A DNA stretch of 64,000 bases from Bacteroides stercoris ATCC 43183 (GTDB lineage Bacteria; Bacteroidota; Bacteroidia; Bacteroidales; Bacteroidaceae): NCBI RefSeq assembly GCF_025147325.1, contig NZ_CP102262.1, positions 2,480,001-2,544,000 of the forward strand, in the 5' to 3' direction. The notes under the pieces were generated by a model, which worked only from the letters and a program-made list of their open reading frames with translations, had not been told where the DNA came from and did not search any database. Below, piece by piece: positions 44,892-51,930 of the stretch. Position 1 is the first letter of the stretch; each line of letters begins with the position of its first letter. Made by a program: the position numbers and the translations under genes.

Positions 44892-44913
44892 AAGGCGGGA
44901 TAACTCCCGCCTT
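44892..44913. terminator. Bidirectional terminator of the structural operon
   Basis: A perfect 9-bp stem (44892-44900 with 44905-44913, 4-nt loop), A-rich on one side and T-rich on the other. It lies between the plus-strand structural operon and a short minus-strand gene, ending both. Confidence 0.85.
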
Positions 44914-44919
44914 ATACAA

Positions 44920-45099
44920 TCATTTCCTGGTTATTATACTCATGTGTGGGTATTTGGTTTCATGAATTGTCGGCTTCTTGGGCTTTTCTCCTTTGAGTTC
45001 TGCAAGTTCCGCCTTGACTTCCTTAAGTTCGTTCAATAAATCCGTATATCCTTCCGTCAATCGGAGGATGTGTTGCATCATTGCTGTGCTGATTTCCAT
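44920..45099 (-). CDS. Small coiled-coil protein, unknown
   Basis: 59 residues, starting MEISTAMMQHILRLTEGYTD. The helix LLNELKEVKAELAELKGEKPK has regular heptad spacing. It is too short for many gene callers. It sits alone, minus strand, with the bidirectional terminator after it and a conserved repeat (45142-45228) just upstream. Role unknown; small dimeric regulator or structural protein are possibilities. Confidence 0.55.
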   Translation of the reverse strand: MEISTAMMQHILRLTEGYTDLLNELKEVKAELAELKGEKPKKPTIHETKYPHMSIITRK

Positions 45100-45141
45100 A
45101 ATAGATGAATATTTGTTTTAGTCGTTATTTCTGCCATCTGC

Positions 45142-45228
45142 CCGCCAGCCGTATTACTGGCGGGGTATCATAACGTGATTTCGCTGGTCGAACCTCAACG
45201 TGCATCTATGCTTGTTTACGTGGCAATA
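45142..45228 (-). repeat. Repeat copy 1 (about 85 bp; copy 2 at 50290-50375)
   Basis: Two copies 5.1 kb apart agree at most positions over about 80 bases. Each begins with a GC hairpin (CCCGCCAG / CTGGCGGG here; CCCACCG / CGGTGGG in copy 2), so the stems differ by compensating changes, followed by a highly conserved 60-base part. In copy 2 the end of the repeat codes the last residues (LPHKQA) of a minus-strand gene. Here the corresponding codons (LPRKQA) are attached to no gene. Confidence 0.75.
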
Positions 45229-45293
45229 TGTTTTTGGGTATAGTTATAGCTGTACGTCATTACTCCGTACCTGTAAATGTTTATGCTTCAATG

Positions 45294-46058
45294 CTATTTG
45301 ATTTTTGCTATTTTCCCATCAGAAGGCTTTCCGCCAAATAGATGGTTAATATAAGCAAGACCTTTTGGTTTGCAAAACACCTTTTGGCATAATATGTCAG
45401 GGTGGTTGTCTCTGCGTATTGGCGGCAACAGCGTCATTTCAAAGTAGCCTGCGTCAATATACTTTTGTTTCGGCTCGTTCCTGTCTTTGAAGAATATGCC
45501 CGCATCCCTTAGCTTCCCGAAAAGGGTGTTCCTACCAAAACCGAGATTGAGTATCTTTGCGGCTTGACCTATGTCTACTTTGCCCTCTGCTTTGAAGGCA
45601 GCTTCGGCGAAGTCGGCTTTAGGCTGGAGTTTGGTAATCTTTGCATCTTTCTGCTCGATTTGCTTTTGTTGCTGCTCTGTTTCAATACGGAGTTGTTCCT
45701 TTTCCTTTTCAGAAGCTACTAACGCTTCCAATGCCTCAAGATAAGTTTGTGGAGTCTTGATAACTTTTTTCTCATTTTCGAGGTATTCTAAACGGTTGAT
45801 TATTCTTTCACGCAGAACCGCATCATAACCTGATGCAAGAATAAGACAGCCTTTAGGGGTGAGATTAAAACAAGGACTTTGCCTATTAGACTTGTCAGTG
45901 TAAGAGGTCTCCACAAAATTGTGGGCAGCTACTCCTTGTTTGAGTAAGTTCCTGATGTCTCGTAAGATAGCATCATGCCTTTTACCCGTGACCTCTGCTA
46001 TTTGAAGAGAGGTCATACCTTTCTGATTTGGAATTAACTCATTCGTTGTGTCAAGCAT
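45294..46058 (-). CDS. Rha/KilAC-type phage antirepressor
   Basis: 254 residues from the ATG at 46058; the frame opens at 46208 but the added 50 residues have no family match. An N-terminal Rha domain (MTSLQIAEVTGKRHDAILRDIRNLLKQ) is followed by a coiled coil (about 125-165) and a C-terminal KilAC DNA-binding domain (DIGQAAKILNLGFGRNTLFGKLRDAG). Proteins of this type antagonise phage repressors and can switch an element on. It may be the link between a helper phage or SOS and this element. Confidence 0.88.
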   Translation of the reverse strand: MLDTTNELIPNQKGMTSLQIAEVTGKRHDAILRDIRNLLKQGVAAHNFVETSYTDKSNRQSPCFNLTPKGCLILASGYDAVLRERIINRLEYLENEKKVIKTPQTYLEALEALVASEKEKEQLRIETEQQQKQIEQKDAKITKLQPKADFAEAAFKAEGKVDIGQAAKILNLGFGRNTLFGKLRDAGIFFKDRNEPKQKYIDAGYFEMTLLPPIRRDNHPDILCQKVFCKPKGLAYINHLFGGKPSDGKIAKIK

Positions 46059-46329
46059 ATTATAACGAATTATGATAAAAAGAAACCCTCCGTAGGTGTG
46101 CTTGACACAACATACGCAGGGCATAGAAGTCGCAGATTGTTTCCTTTCTGCCACCTTAGAGGGTTTCCCAATATCTTGTACAAAATTTGTTCGCTTTATT
46201 TTGCCCAAGAGTTATTATGTTGTATCAAGCACCGCAAAGATAGCCCTTATCTTTGAAATAGCAAACCTCTTATTAGAAAATTAATTATTTGGATTACTTT
46301 TTTCTTATTTTTGATTGGTCGCCCAAAAT

Positions 46330-46363
46330 ATTGTATTATATTTGCTGTACAATATAATACAAT
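46330..46363 (+). promoter_or_regulatory. Promoter with perfect 11-bp dyad operator
   Basis: A -7 box TATATTTG (46337-46344) is flanked by ATTGTATTATA (46330-46340) and its exact reverse complement TATAATACAAT (46353-46363), 12 bases apart. This encloses the transcription start region and is an ideal autoregulatory site for the ribbon-helix-helix protein encoded 17 bases downstream. Confidence 0.75.
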
Positions 46364-46380
46364 GTAATGCAAATAATAAT

Positions 46381-46632
46381 ATGGAAGCAGTAGTAAGAAA
46401 ACAAACTTCGTTCCGCTTGCGTGAGGATTTATTGCAAATCTTGCAGGAACATGCTAAGAAGGCAAACAGAAGCCTTAATAATTTTGTAGAAAGCACCTTG
46501 ATGGATGCAATGTATTCAGAACCTAATGAAGAGACGGTTGCAGCCATAAACGAGGCGCGTTCCGGTAAATATGCCGGGGTTATTGATACGACAGATTTTG
46601 GCTCATTCAAAACAACAACAGAAAAGGCATGA
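46381..46632 (+). CDS. Ribbon-helix-helix antitoxin/regulator
   Basis: 83 residues from the ATG at 46381. KQTSFRLREDLLQILQEHAKKANRSLNNFVES is a ribbon-helix-helix (Arc/CopG-like) fold and the C-terminal tail is flexible. It overlaps the DUF4160 start by 4 bases and has a dyad operator at its promoter. It is probably the DNA-binding antitoxin-like part of a three-gene module with DUF4160 and DUF2442. Confidence 0.82.
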   Translation: MEAVVRKQTSFRLREDLLQILQEHAKKANRSLNNFVESTLMDAMYSEPNEETVAAINEARSGKYAGVIDTTDFGSFKTTTEKA

Positions 46633-46880
46633 GCGCAATAGACATTATCCGGGGTATTCTGATATACATGTACGGGCAAGACCACAACCCACCACACCTG
46701 CACATTAAAGACGGTGGCAACTGGTTTACTATCACTATCAAAGATAGGATGGTAGAAGGTAAGGGAACAGCAAAGACTATCCGACTGATAAATGAATACA
46801 TAGACACCCACGAAGCGCAATTACTTGAAATTTGGGAAAAGGCGCAAAACGGTGAGAAGATAGAAAAGGTTAAACGATAA
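46629..46880 (+). CDS. DUF4160 protein (module copy 1)
   Basis: 83 residues. RGILIYMYGQDHNPPHLHIKDGGNWFTITIKDRMVEG matches DUF4160, whose HNPPHxH motif is conserved, followed by the LINEYIDTHEAQLLEIWEKAQNGE helix. DUF4160 and DUF2442 genes often travel together and are a predicted toxin-antitoxin-like pair. The second pair in this element is at 51327-51824. Confidence 0.85.
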   Translation: MSAIDIIRGILIYMYGQDHNPPHLHIKDGGNWFTITIKDRMVEGKGTAKTIRLINEYIDTHEAQLLEIWEKAQNGEKIEKVKR

Positions 46881-46892
46881 AAAGACAATGAT

Positions 46893-47132
46893 ATGATACT
46901 ATTAGTAGAATCCGCTGAATATATGGGTAAATACACTCTTTTGTGTACGTTCAACAATGGAGAAAGAAGAAAAGTAGATTTAACGCCACTCCTGAAATAT
47001 CCGGCTTTCGAGGAACTGAAAGATGAAAGCGAGTTTGAGCGTTACGGGGTTGACGGTACAGTATTTTGGGCAAACGGTGCGGACATTGCCCCTGAATTTC
47101 TTTATGAAAATGGGACACCATATAAAGCATAA
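46893..47132 (+). CDS. DUF2442 protein (module copy 1)
   Basis: 79 residues. YTLLCTFNNGERRKVDLTPLL, a short insert and VFWANGADIAPEFLYENG are the DUF2442 signature. It follows the DUF4160 gene by 12 bases. Probably forms a complex with DUF4160; the biochemical role is not established. Confidence 0.85.
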   Translation: MILLVESAEYMGKYTLLCTFNNGERRKVDLTPLLKYPAFEELKDESEFERYGVDGTVFWANGADIAPEFLYENGTPYKA

Positions 47133-47316
47133 TTATCTTTTGATACAGACGGAGATTGAGCTTCTTAAACTTGGAAGCCACTCTGAACTATTTGGGAAAA
47201 AGAAGTGATAAGCTATTTATAATCAGTCTAAATTACAAAGATTTCCGTTAAAAATATTGTCAAAATGATTTATTAGGAATTACTTTGCAAACAAAACTTA
47301 AAAAATAGATATTTGT

Positions 47317-48009
47317 ATGAAAAAGATTTTATTGCTATTAACTGTGTTGTGTTATTGTATATCTATGAGTTCCCAAGTTATGAGGGCTGAGGAATTGGAA
47401 AAATATGCAAAGGAGAAATATGGGGATAGTTGGGTTGAAGCAGCAGAAACGCTCTCATCTCAATTAACTCTTGATAAAAACAATTCTTTAACCTATACAC
47501 AAATAGTAGATTGTGGAAAAGCCACAAAAGAACAATTATATGTAATTCTGAATTATTGGTTTACTGCAACATTTAATGACGCAAATTCTGTAATAAAATT
47601 AAATGATAAGGAATTAGGAACTATAATTGGAGAAGGGTTTGTGGATAGTATATCCGAACACTTAGGAGGAATGAGCCGATACAAGGTGAGTATTACTCCT
47701 ATTATAAAAGTTGACATAAAAGATACTAAGATACGTATTACTTATACCCTTCAATATTATAATATTATAAAAGTTATAGGAGGTGGAATAATATCTGCAT
47801 TTTCAGATGGAACTCAAAGACCGCAAACAAATATAGAAAAATGGCCTATTGATACGTGTTATCCATTCGCAGAAAAAGATAAGCATAAAGCAAAAAAAAC
47901 ATCCTCCAAGGCATTGGTTATGGCTCATGCCTACTCAAACGTTATTATGGATAAGATTGAGGAAGTGGTTAAAAACGGACTGGTGGGAAATGAAAATGAC
48001 GATTGGTAA
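47317..48009 (+). CDS. Secreted DUF4468-type protein
   Basis: 230 residues with a signal peptide (MKKILLLLTVLCYCISMSS). Residues about 60-170 have the alternating pattern of the DUF4468 TBP-like fold (LYVILNYWFTATFNDANSVIKLND and KVDIKDTKIRITYTLQYYN). It is an exported accessory protein carried by the element. Role unknown. AT-rich compared with the head genes, as is the whole accessory region. Confidence 0.7.
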   Translation: MKKILLLLTVLCYCISMSSQVMRAEELEKYAKEKYGDSWVEAAETLSSQLTLDKNNSLTYTQIVDCGKATKEQLYVILNYWFTATFNDANSVIKLNDKELGTIIGEGFVDSISEHLGGMSRYKVSITPIIKVDIKDTKIRITYTLQYYNIIKVIGGGIISAFSDGTQRPQTNIEKWPIDTCYPFAEKDKHKAKKTSSKALVMAHAYSNVIMDKIEEVVKNGLVGNENDDW

Positions 48010-48138
48010 ATAAAAATATCTATATATAATTCCGTTTTATCGCCTTACTTAGGTTATTACCAAATAATAAAGCCAGATGTAATGTCTGGCTTTTTCTTTT
48101 TCTCTTCCCTTTTCTGATTTTCATTTTTGCCTTTCTTA

Positions 48139-48270
48139 TTTAGAAAATTCTAAATAATTCAATAATTTCGATATGGCAAAGAAAAAAGATGGAAAAGTTA
48201 GTAAAGTATAAAAGAACTTGCATAAAAAAGAAAGTAGCCAAAGGTAACTGGCCACCAATGGCTACTTTTT
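48139..48270 (+). ncRNA. Candidate small RNA with dyad promoter
   Basis: TTTAGA-N4-TCTAAA (48139-48154) precedes a -7-like TAATTTCG (48163-48170) at the same spacing as in two other promoters of the element. The short region after it encodes at most a 12-codon peptide (48173-48211, MAKKKDGKVSKV) and ends in a hairpin with T-run (AAAGTAGCCA with TGGCTACTTT, about 48231-48268). A short regulatory RNA of about 95 nt is the best reading; a microprotein is possible. Confidence 0.5.
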
Positions 48271-48276
48271 GATACT

Positions 48277-48552
48277 TTATTTTTTACCATAGTGATACCT
48301 CATAGAGAGTACATAAACCGTGATTATTTCATCATTAACTGAATAGATAATGCGATGTTCCGAATTTATACGCCGAGACCATTTGCCGGACAAATCATAT
48401 TTCAGAGATTCCGGTTTGCCTATTCCGGTATAAGGGTGTTTGGCAATATCTTCAAGCAGTGACAATATTTTATTTATTATAGCCTTATTACCGCTTCGTA
48501 CAAAATATTGGTATTCTTCTTTTGCTTGTGCGGAAAGTGTTATTTTGTACAT
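48277..48552 (-). CDS. yoeB: YoeB/Txe-family mRNA interferase toxin
   Basis: 91 residues, RelE superfamily. The end YVLSMRYHYGKK is the YoeB/Txe C-terminal motif with the conserved HY; GKWSRRINSEHRIIYSV holds the catalytic Arg-rich strand. It cleaves mRNA in the ribosome A site. Its start overlaps the antitoxin by 13 bases. Confidence 0.9.
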   Translation of the reverse strand: MYKITLSAQAKEEYQYFVRSGNKAIINKILSLLEDIAKHPYTGIGKPESLKYDLSGKWSRRINSEHRIIYSVNDEIITVYVLSMRYHYGKK

Positions 48553-48830
48553 ACAACCCGATTTAAAAAGTCTGACATACTTTCTCCCTCATGTTGAGAA
48601 ACGCAATTTCCATTCTTAATATCTTCTTCCCCTTTTCTGATAGCTTCCATCGTTGCCGGAGATTTCATTATATATTCAGTTTCTTTAATAGAGTTATATT
48701 CATCTAAAGATATGACAACAACGCTTTCATTGCCGGCACGGTGCACCAGCAATGGCTCACTGTCATTTATCACACCATCGAGATAGTGTTTAAGGTTGTT
48801 TCTTAGTTCTGAATAGTTGGCTGTTCTCAT
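48540..48830 (-). CDS. yefM: YefM/Phd-family antitoxin
   Basis: 96 residues. MRTANYSELRNNLKHYLDGVINDSEPL and VVVISLDEYNSIKET are the Phd/YefM DNA-binding fold. The C-terminal tail (NCVSQHEGESMSDFLNRV) presumably wraps the toxin. It is upstream of yoeB with a palindromic operator at the promoter. Confidence 0.88.
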   Translation of the reverse strand: MRTANYSELRNNLKHYLDGVINDSEPLLVHRAGNESVVVISLDEYNSIKETEYIMKSPATMEAIRKGEEDIKNGNCVSQHEGESMSDFLNRVVCTK

Positions 48831-48856
48831 AATTTACTTGTTTTTATTGTTTTGCA

Positions 48857-48878
48857 CAAAAATAGGTACTTATTTTTG
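48857..48878 (-). promoter_or_regulatory. yefM promoter and palindromic operator
   Basis: CAAAAATA (48857-48864) and TATTTTTG (48871-48878) form an 8-bp perfect inverted repeat with a GGTACT centre. On the minus strand TATTTTTG is the -7 box of yefM; on the plus strand the mirror copy is a second possible -7 box. The arrangement fits autoregulation by YefM. Confidence 0.65.
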
Positions 48879-48911
48879 TACTTACAAGAAATGGTGAATA
48901 TATGAATTTAA

Positions 48912-48967
48912 TTTAGACTAATTCTAAATAATTTTATATCTTTGCGTTATCATGTGATGTTGCATGA
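48912..48967 (+). promoter_or_regulatory. Second dyad promoter with leader hairpin
   Basis: TTTAGA-N5-TCTAAA (48912-48928) sits 8 bases upstream of -7 box TATCTTTG (48937-48944). The leader begins with hairpin TCATG / CATGA (48950-48954, 48963-48967) and loop TGATGTTG. This repeats the architecture at 38209-38278, including TGTGAnGTTGCA and a following TTAnGGA, though the rest of the leaders differs. Confidence 0.75.
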
Positions 48968-49015
48968 CACCCAATATTAGGATCCTACGAAGAATGTAAT
49001 TTAGGTTTTGATTAT

Positions 49016-49468
49016 ATGGGAGTGATAGTTGGGGTTTTAGCTCTTTTAGTTGGTTTCTTAGTTGCATGGCAAATCTATAAAACAATTGATGTTGATAAGA
49101 CAATAGCTATGATGTCGCACAGTAGCCGGGAGGCCATTGCCGAGGATATGTTTTATAGAGGATACAGTAATGGCAAAGGTGATATGGGAGCTTTCTCTCC
49201 AGCAATAAAGACTTGTGTGGCGGCTTTAAATCTAAACTTTACAGAAGAAAAGGCTGCATGCTTCTTAGAAATTATAGAATATTATGAGGCTCTTTTTGAG
49301 AATAATATTCAATTGATTGATAAAACAAAATTAGAAATTGATAAAATAAGATTTAAATCGAAATCTATTGATAAGTGCTATAAAATATTAGCCCAAAAAA
49401 GGAAAGAAGCGAAAGAATATGAGAAAAAGCAAGAGGAAAAACGTGCAAACAAGAATACGTGTCAGTAA
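49016..49468 (+). CDS. Single-TM accessory protein, unknown
   Basis: 150 residues. An N-terminal membrane segment (MGVIVGVLALLVGFLVAWQIY) is followed by a helical cytosolic or periplasmic domain and a highly charged C-terminal helix rich in Lys/Glu. It is controlled by the element's shared dyad promoter, so it probably belongs to the element's core regulon. No family recognised. Confidence 0.65.
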   Translation: MGVIVGVLALLVGFLVAWQIYKTIDVDKTIAMMSHSSREAIAEDMFYRGYSNGKGDMGAFSPAIKTCVAALNLNFTEEKAACFLEIIEYYEALFENNIQLIDKTKLEIDKIRFKSKSIDKCYKILAQKRKEAKEYEKKQEEKRANKNTCQ

Positions 49469-49521
49469 ATTTATCTCCAAATTAGAAAACAATAAAAATC
49501 ATACAGTCAAATAAATATATT

Positions 49522-50172
49522 ATGAAGAAAATCTTATTTTTTATTATTTTGTCAGTAATCATTCTTTCATGTCAAAACAATAGTAAGCCCAAAGAGGCTA
49601 CAAAAACGGAAACTATGGAAGAAAAATATGACAATGCTTGTAAAAAAGCTGCACTTTCCCCTCAAACAGTGGATACTGTATTTATGGGGTTAACTTTTGG
49701 TATGTCGGAAAAACAAGCTATGTCTCATTTGCGCAAACTGCTCAAGGAAGGTAAATTGGAAGATAGTTTTGGTAGCTTGACATATACCTTGACTTTTGGC
49801 GACAAAAGTGCAAGAGCGAGAATTAGCTTGTCTTATTTTCAAGATAAACTGTATGAGGTAAGTTTAAATTTTTATGAAATGACGGCGGGAGGGACCTCTG
49901 TGTTTATTCCAATGGATGGGAAATATTTAATACAACCGGCAAGGTCGGCATTTGCTCATAAAGTAAATACAACTAAAGATAAATACTCATCATATCAATA
50001 TAATCTAAATGGAATAGGATGGATGTTTTGTTTTGTCAAAGATAATTTAATTGTTGAATTTTCTCCTCTTGGTAGAATGTCTTACACAAACGCTCCTGTT
50101 GAAAGAGCAAAAAAAATATTTGAAGCAAAACAAAAAGCAAAAAAATCCAAACAAACTATGTCGGATTTATAG
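49522..50172 (+). CDS. Lipoprotein, unknown function
   Basis: 216 residues with a lipobox (MKKILFFIILSVIILSCQN, Cys17). The domain after residue about 50 contains FMGLTFGMSEKQAMSHLRKLLKEGK and beta-strand-rich segments, with a helical C-terminal tail of Lys/Ala residues. It follows the single-TM gene by 53 bases and could be co-transcribed. Function unknown; a surface-modifying or superinfection role is speculation. Confidence 0.65.
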   Translation: MKKILFFIILSVIILSCQNNSKPKEATKTETMEEKYDNACKKAALSPQTVDTVFMGLTFGMSEKQAMSHLRKLLKEGKLEDSFGSLTYTLTFGDKSARARISLSYFQDKLYEVSLNFYEMTAGGTSVFIPMDGKYLIQPARSAFAHKVNTTKDKYSSYQYNLNGIGWMFCFVKDNLIVEFSPLGRMSYTNAPVERAKKIFEAKQKAKKSKQTMSDL

Positions 50173-50289
50173 TTTAACAAACTATATTATTAGAATTATT
50201 CATTGATAATATGATTTCAATTTTTGTTGTTATATTTCCCATTGACTTATTTTTGGGGAAAATATACAATAAACAAATAATTTATCCTA

Positions 50290-50375
50290 CCCACCGCCCG
50301 TATTGACGGTGGGGCATCATAACGTGATTTCGCTGGTCGAACCTCAACGTGCGTCTATGCTTGTTTATGTGGCAA
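50290..50375 (-). repeat. Repeat copy 2 (about 85 bp; copy 1 at 45142-45228)
   Basis: See copy 1. The repeat begins with hairpin CCCACCG / CGGTGGG, and its opposite end encodes the C-terminus LPHKQA of the minus-strand gene ending at 50355. The hairpin probably terminates that gene. Confidence 0.75.
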
Positions 50376-50537
50376 TACATTTCCTAATCTCTTCTTCATT
50401 TCAGCTATCGAATTATCCAAAGAAGCAATCATTATTTCATAATCTTTGTGCGATGCAGCTACGTTATTTACTATCACATTACCAAGTTCTTCAATAGAGG
50501 CGCAAATATTGCCTACAAGTTGTTTGTTTTCTTCCAT
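50355..50537 (-). CDS. Small helical protein, unknown
   Basis: 60 residues from the ATG at 50537 (the frame extends to 50561 with MINLIHYI, an unlikely start that overlaps the upstream gene). MEENKQLVGNICASIEELGNVIVNN continues as one long helix with regular hydrophobic spacing. It lies 16 bases after the 50554-50853 gene and ends in the repeat. Unknown function. Confidence 0.55.
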   Translation of the reverse strand: MEENKQLVGNICASIEELGNVIVNNVAASHKDYEIMIASLDNSIAEMKKRLGNVLPHKQA

Positions 50538-50553
50538 GATATAATGTATTAAG

Positions 50554-50853
50554 TTAATCACCTACGTAATGAGAACCGAAACGCCCGTAGCTGTACGGAT
50601 TGTAGTAGGCGGATGCCGAGATTGATAAATCATCATAAGCGCTGCGTCTTGCGGGTTCGGCTAAAGAAACTTTCATCGCTTCTTTTTCTGCGTTTTTCGT
50701 GTCCTCATCAGACGCACGCTTCTTTTCGTTAACCCAGGCAAGTTTAAGGCAGTCCGCCCAATTCTTTACTCCATGAGTGAGTGAATACAGTTTCATGTAC
50801 TTCTTAATCTGATGGGCTTCTTTCATTATCTTGCTTAAATTGTAGCGTTTCAT
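50554..50853 (-). CDS. Small element-associated protein, unknown
   Basis: 99 residues. MKRYNLSKIMKEAHQIKKYMK is basic and helical, then VKNWADCLKLAWVNEKKRASDED, then a Tyr/Ser/Gly-rich tail. Such proteins recur in Bacteroides phages and mobile elements without a known function. It is the first of two small minus-strand genes. Confidence 0.6.
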   Translation of the reverse strand: MKRYNLSKIMKEAHQIKKYMKLYSLTHGVKNWADCLKLAWVNEKKRASDEDTKNAEKEAMKVSLAEPARRSAYDDLSISASAYYNPYSYGRFGSHYVGD

Positions 50854-50989
50854 ATCTTATAGCTTTTTGTTTAACTTTGATGATGCAAATGTAAGTAGTT
50901 TATATTACATTGCAAAATAAAATAATAAATAAGATACTTTCATTAACAATGTTTTGTAAGCACTTCGTTTTACGATTTTAATTTTAATG

Positions 50990-50997
50990 TATATTTG
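50990..50997 (+). promoter_or_regulatory. -7 box TATATTTG of the XRE regulator
   Basis: TATATTTG fits TAnnTTTG and lies 24 bases before the ATG at 51021. A T-rich -33-like stretch precedes it. The divergent minus-strand gene begins at 50853, leaving a shared control region of about 170 bases. Confidence 0.65.
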
Positions 50998-51020
50998 CAC
51001 AGTCTTAAAAACGTTGAGTT

Positions 51021-51281
51021 ATGAATAGAATAAAGGAAATATTAAAAGAGCAAGGTGTTACTATAAATGAACTTGCTGATAAATTGGGAATAAGTAGGGT
51101 TACATTATCTACCCAAATAAATGGTACTGCAAACATAGTATCTTACGAAAAGATAGCCACCGCCCTAAACGTCCCCATGTGGCAACTCTTCGCATCCCCG
51201 AAAGAAATTCAGCCCCAAAGCGATGGAGCCTCTATCACGTGCCCGAACTGTGGAAAGAGTATAAAAATAAAGGTGGATTGA
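51021..51281 (+). CDS. XRE-family HTH regulator with zinc-ribbon tail
   Basis: 86 residues. MNRIKEILKEQGVTINELADKLGISRVTLSTQINGTANI is a Cro/CI-like helix-turn-helix. The C-terminus holds CPNCGKS, half of a zinc ribbon that would be completed by dimerisation. A candidate repressor of the element, opposite in role to the Rha/KilAC antirepressor. Whether it binds the TTTAGA-N-TCTAAA dyads is unknown. Confidence 0.82.
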   Translation: MNRIKEILKEQGVTINELADKLGISRVTLSTQINGTANIVSYEKIATALNVPMWQLFASPKEIQPQSDGASITCPNCGKSIKIKVD

Positions 51282-51326
51282 TTGACCGTTTGGAATATTT
51301 GCTTACCTTTGTATAAAATATAATTT

Positions 51327-51584
51327 ATGCCTGAAATATGTAGATTTTTTGGAATTATCGTAAGCCTTTATTGGAGAGACCACAATCCCCCTCATATTCA
51401 CTTTACTTATGGTAATTATGAATGCTCCATTAGCGTCTTGGACAGAATTGTAGACGGACAAGCACCGGCAAAGGTAATTGCCAAAGTTAACCAATGGATG
51501 GATTTGCATGAAACGGAAATCCTTACTTTGTGGGAAAAGGCTCAAAAAGGGGATAAACTGAATAAAATAGAACCTTTAAAATAG
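51327..51584 (+). CDS. DUF4160 protein (module copy 2)
   Basis: 85 residues. FGIIVSLYWRDHNPPHIHFTYGNYECSISVLDRIVDG carries the conserved HNPPHxH, and the LWEKAQKGDKL helix follows. It is immediately followed by a DUF2442 gene, as in copy 1 at 46629-47132, but no RHH gene precedes it. The two copies have diverged well beyond recent duplication. Confidence 0.85.
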   Translation: MPEICRFFGIIVSLYWRDHNPPHIHFTYGNYECSISVLDRIVDGQAPAKVIAKVNQWMDLHETEILTLWEKAQKGDKLNKIEPLK

Positions 51585-51824
51585 ATGCTTATGTTACGAG
51601 TAGTAGATGTAGATTATATCAAAGATTATGAGCTTCTTGTAACGTTCAGTGACGGAAGCAAAAAAAAGGTTGATTTAAAACCATACCTTACAGGAGAAGT
51701 GTTTGGGGAATTGTTGGATAAGGATAAGTTCATCCAATACGGATTGACGCACACAACTATAGAATGGGCAAATGGGGCAGATTTAGCTCCGGAGTTTTTG
51801 CATGAGATTGGAACGGCTGCATAA
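51585..51824 (+). CDS. DUF2442 protein (module copy 2)
   Basis: 79 residues. YELLVTFSDGSKKKVDLKPYL and IEWANGADLAPEFLHEIG match DUF2442. The start immediately follows the DUF4160 stop, a tightly coupled pair. It is the last gene before attR. Confidence 0.85.
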   Translation: MLMLRVVDVDYIKDYELLVTFSDGSKKKVDLKPYLTGEVFGELLDKDKFIQYGLTHTTIEWANGADLAPEFLHEIGTAA

Positions 51825-51855
51825 GTTTGTAATATAACACGCAGTAATCTTGTTG

Positions 51856-51874
51856 TGCAAATTATATGCAAATT
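51856..51874 (+). promoter_or_regulatory. Right-end TATGCAAAT-like sites
   Basis: GTGCAAAT (51856-51863) and TATGCAAAT (51866-51874) lie about 57 bases inside attR. The same word occurs three times just inside attL (33714-33748). Probable integrase arm-type sites. Confidence 0.5.
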
Positions 51875-51930
51875 ATTTTTGTGTGTAAAATAAATATTTG
51901 ATATATAGTATTTTAGATGCACTAAAAAAG

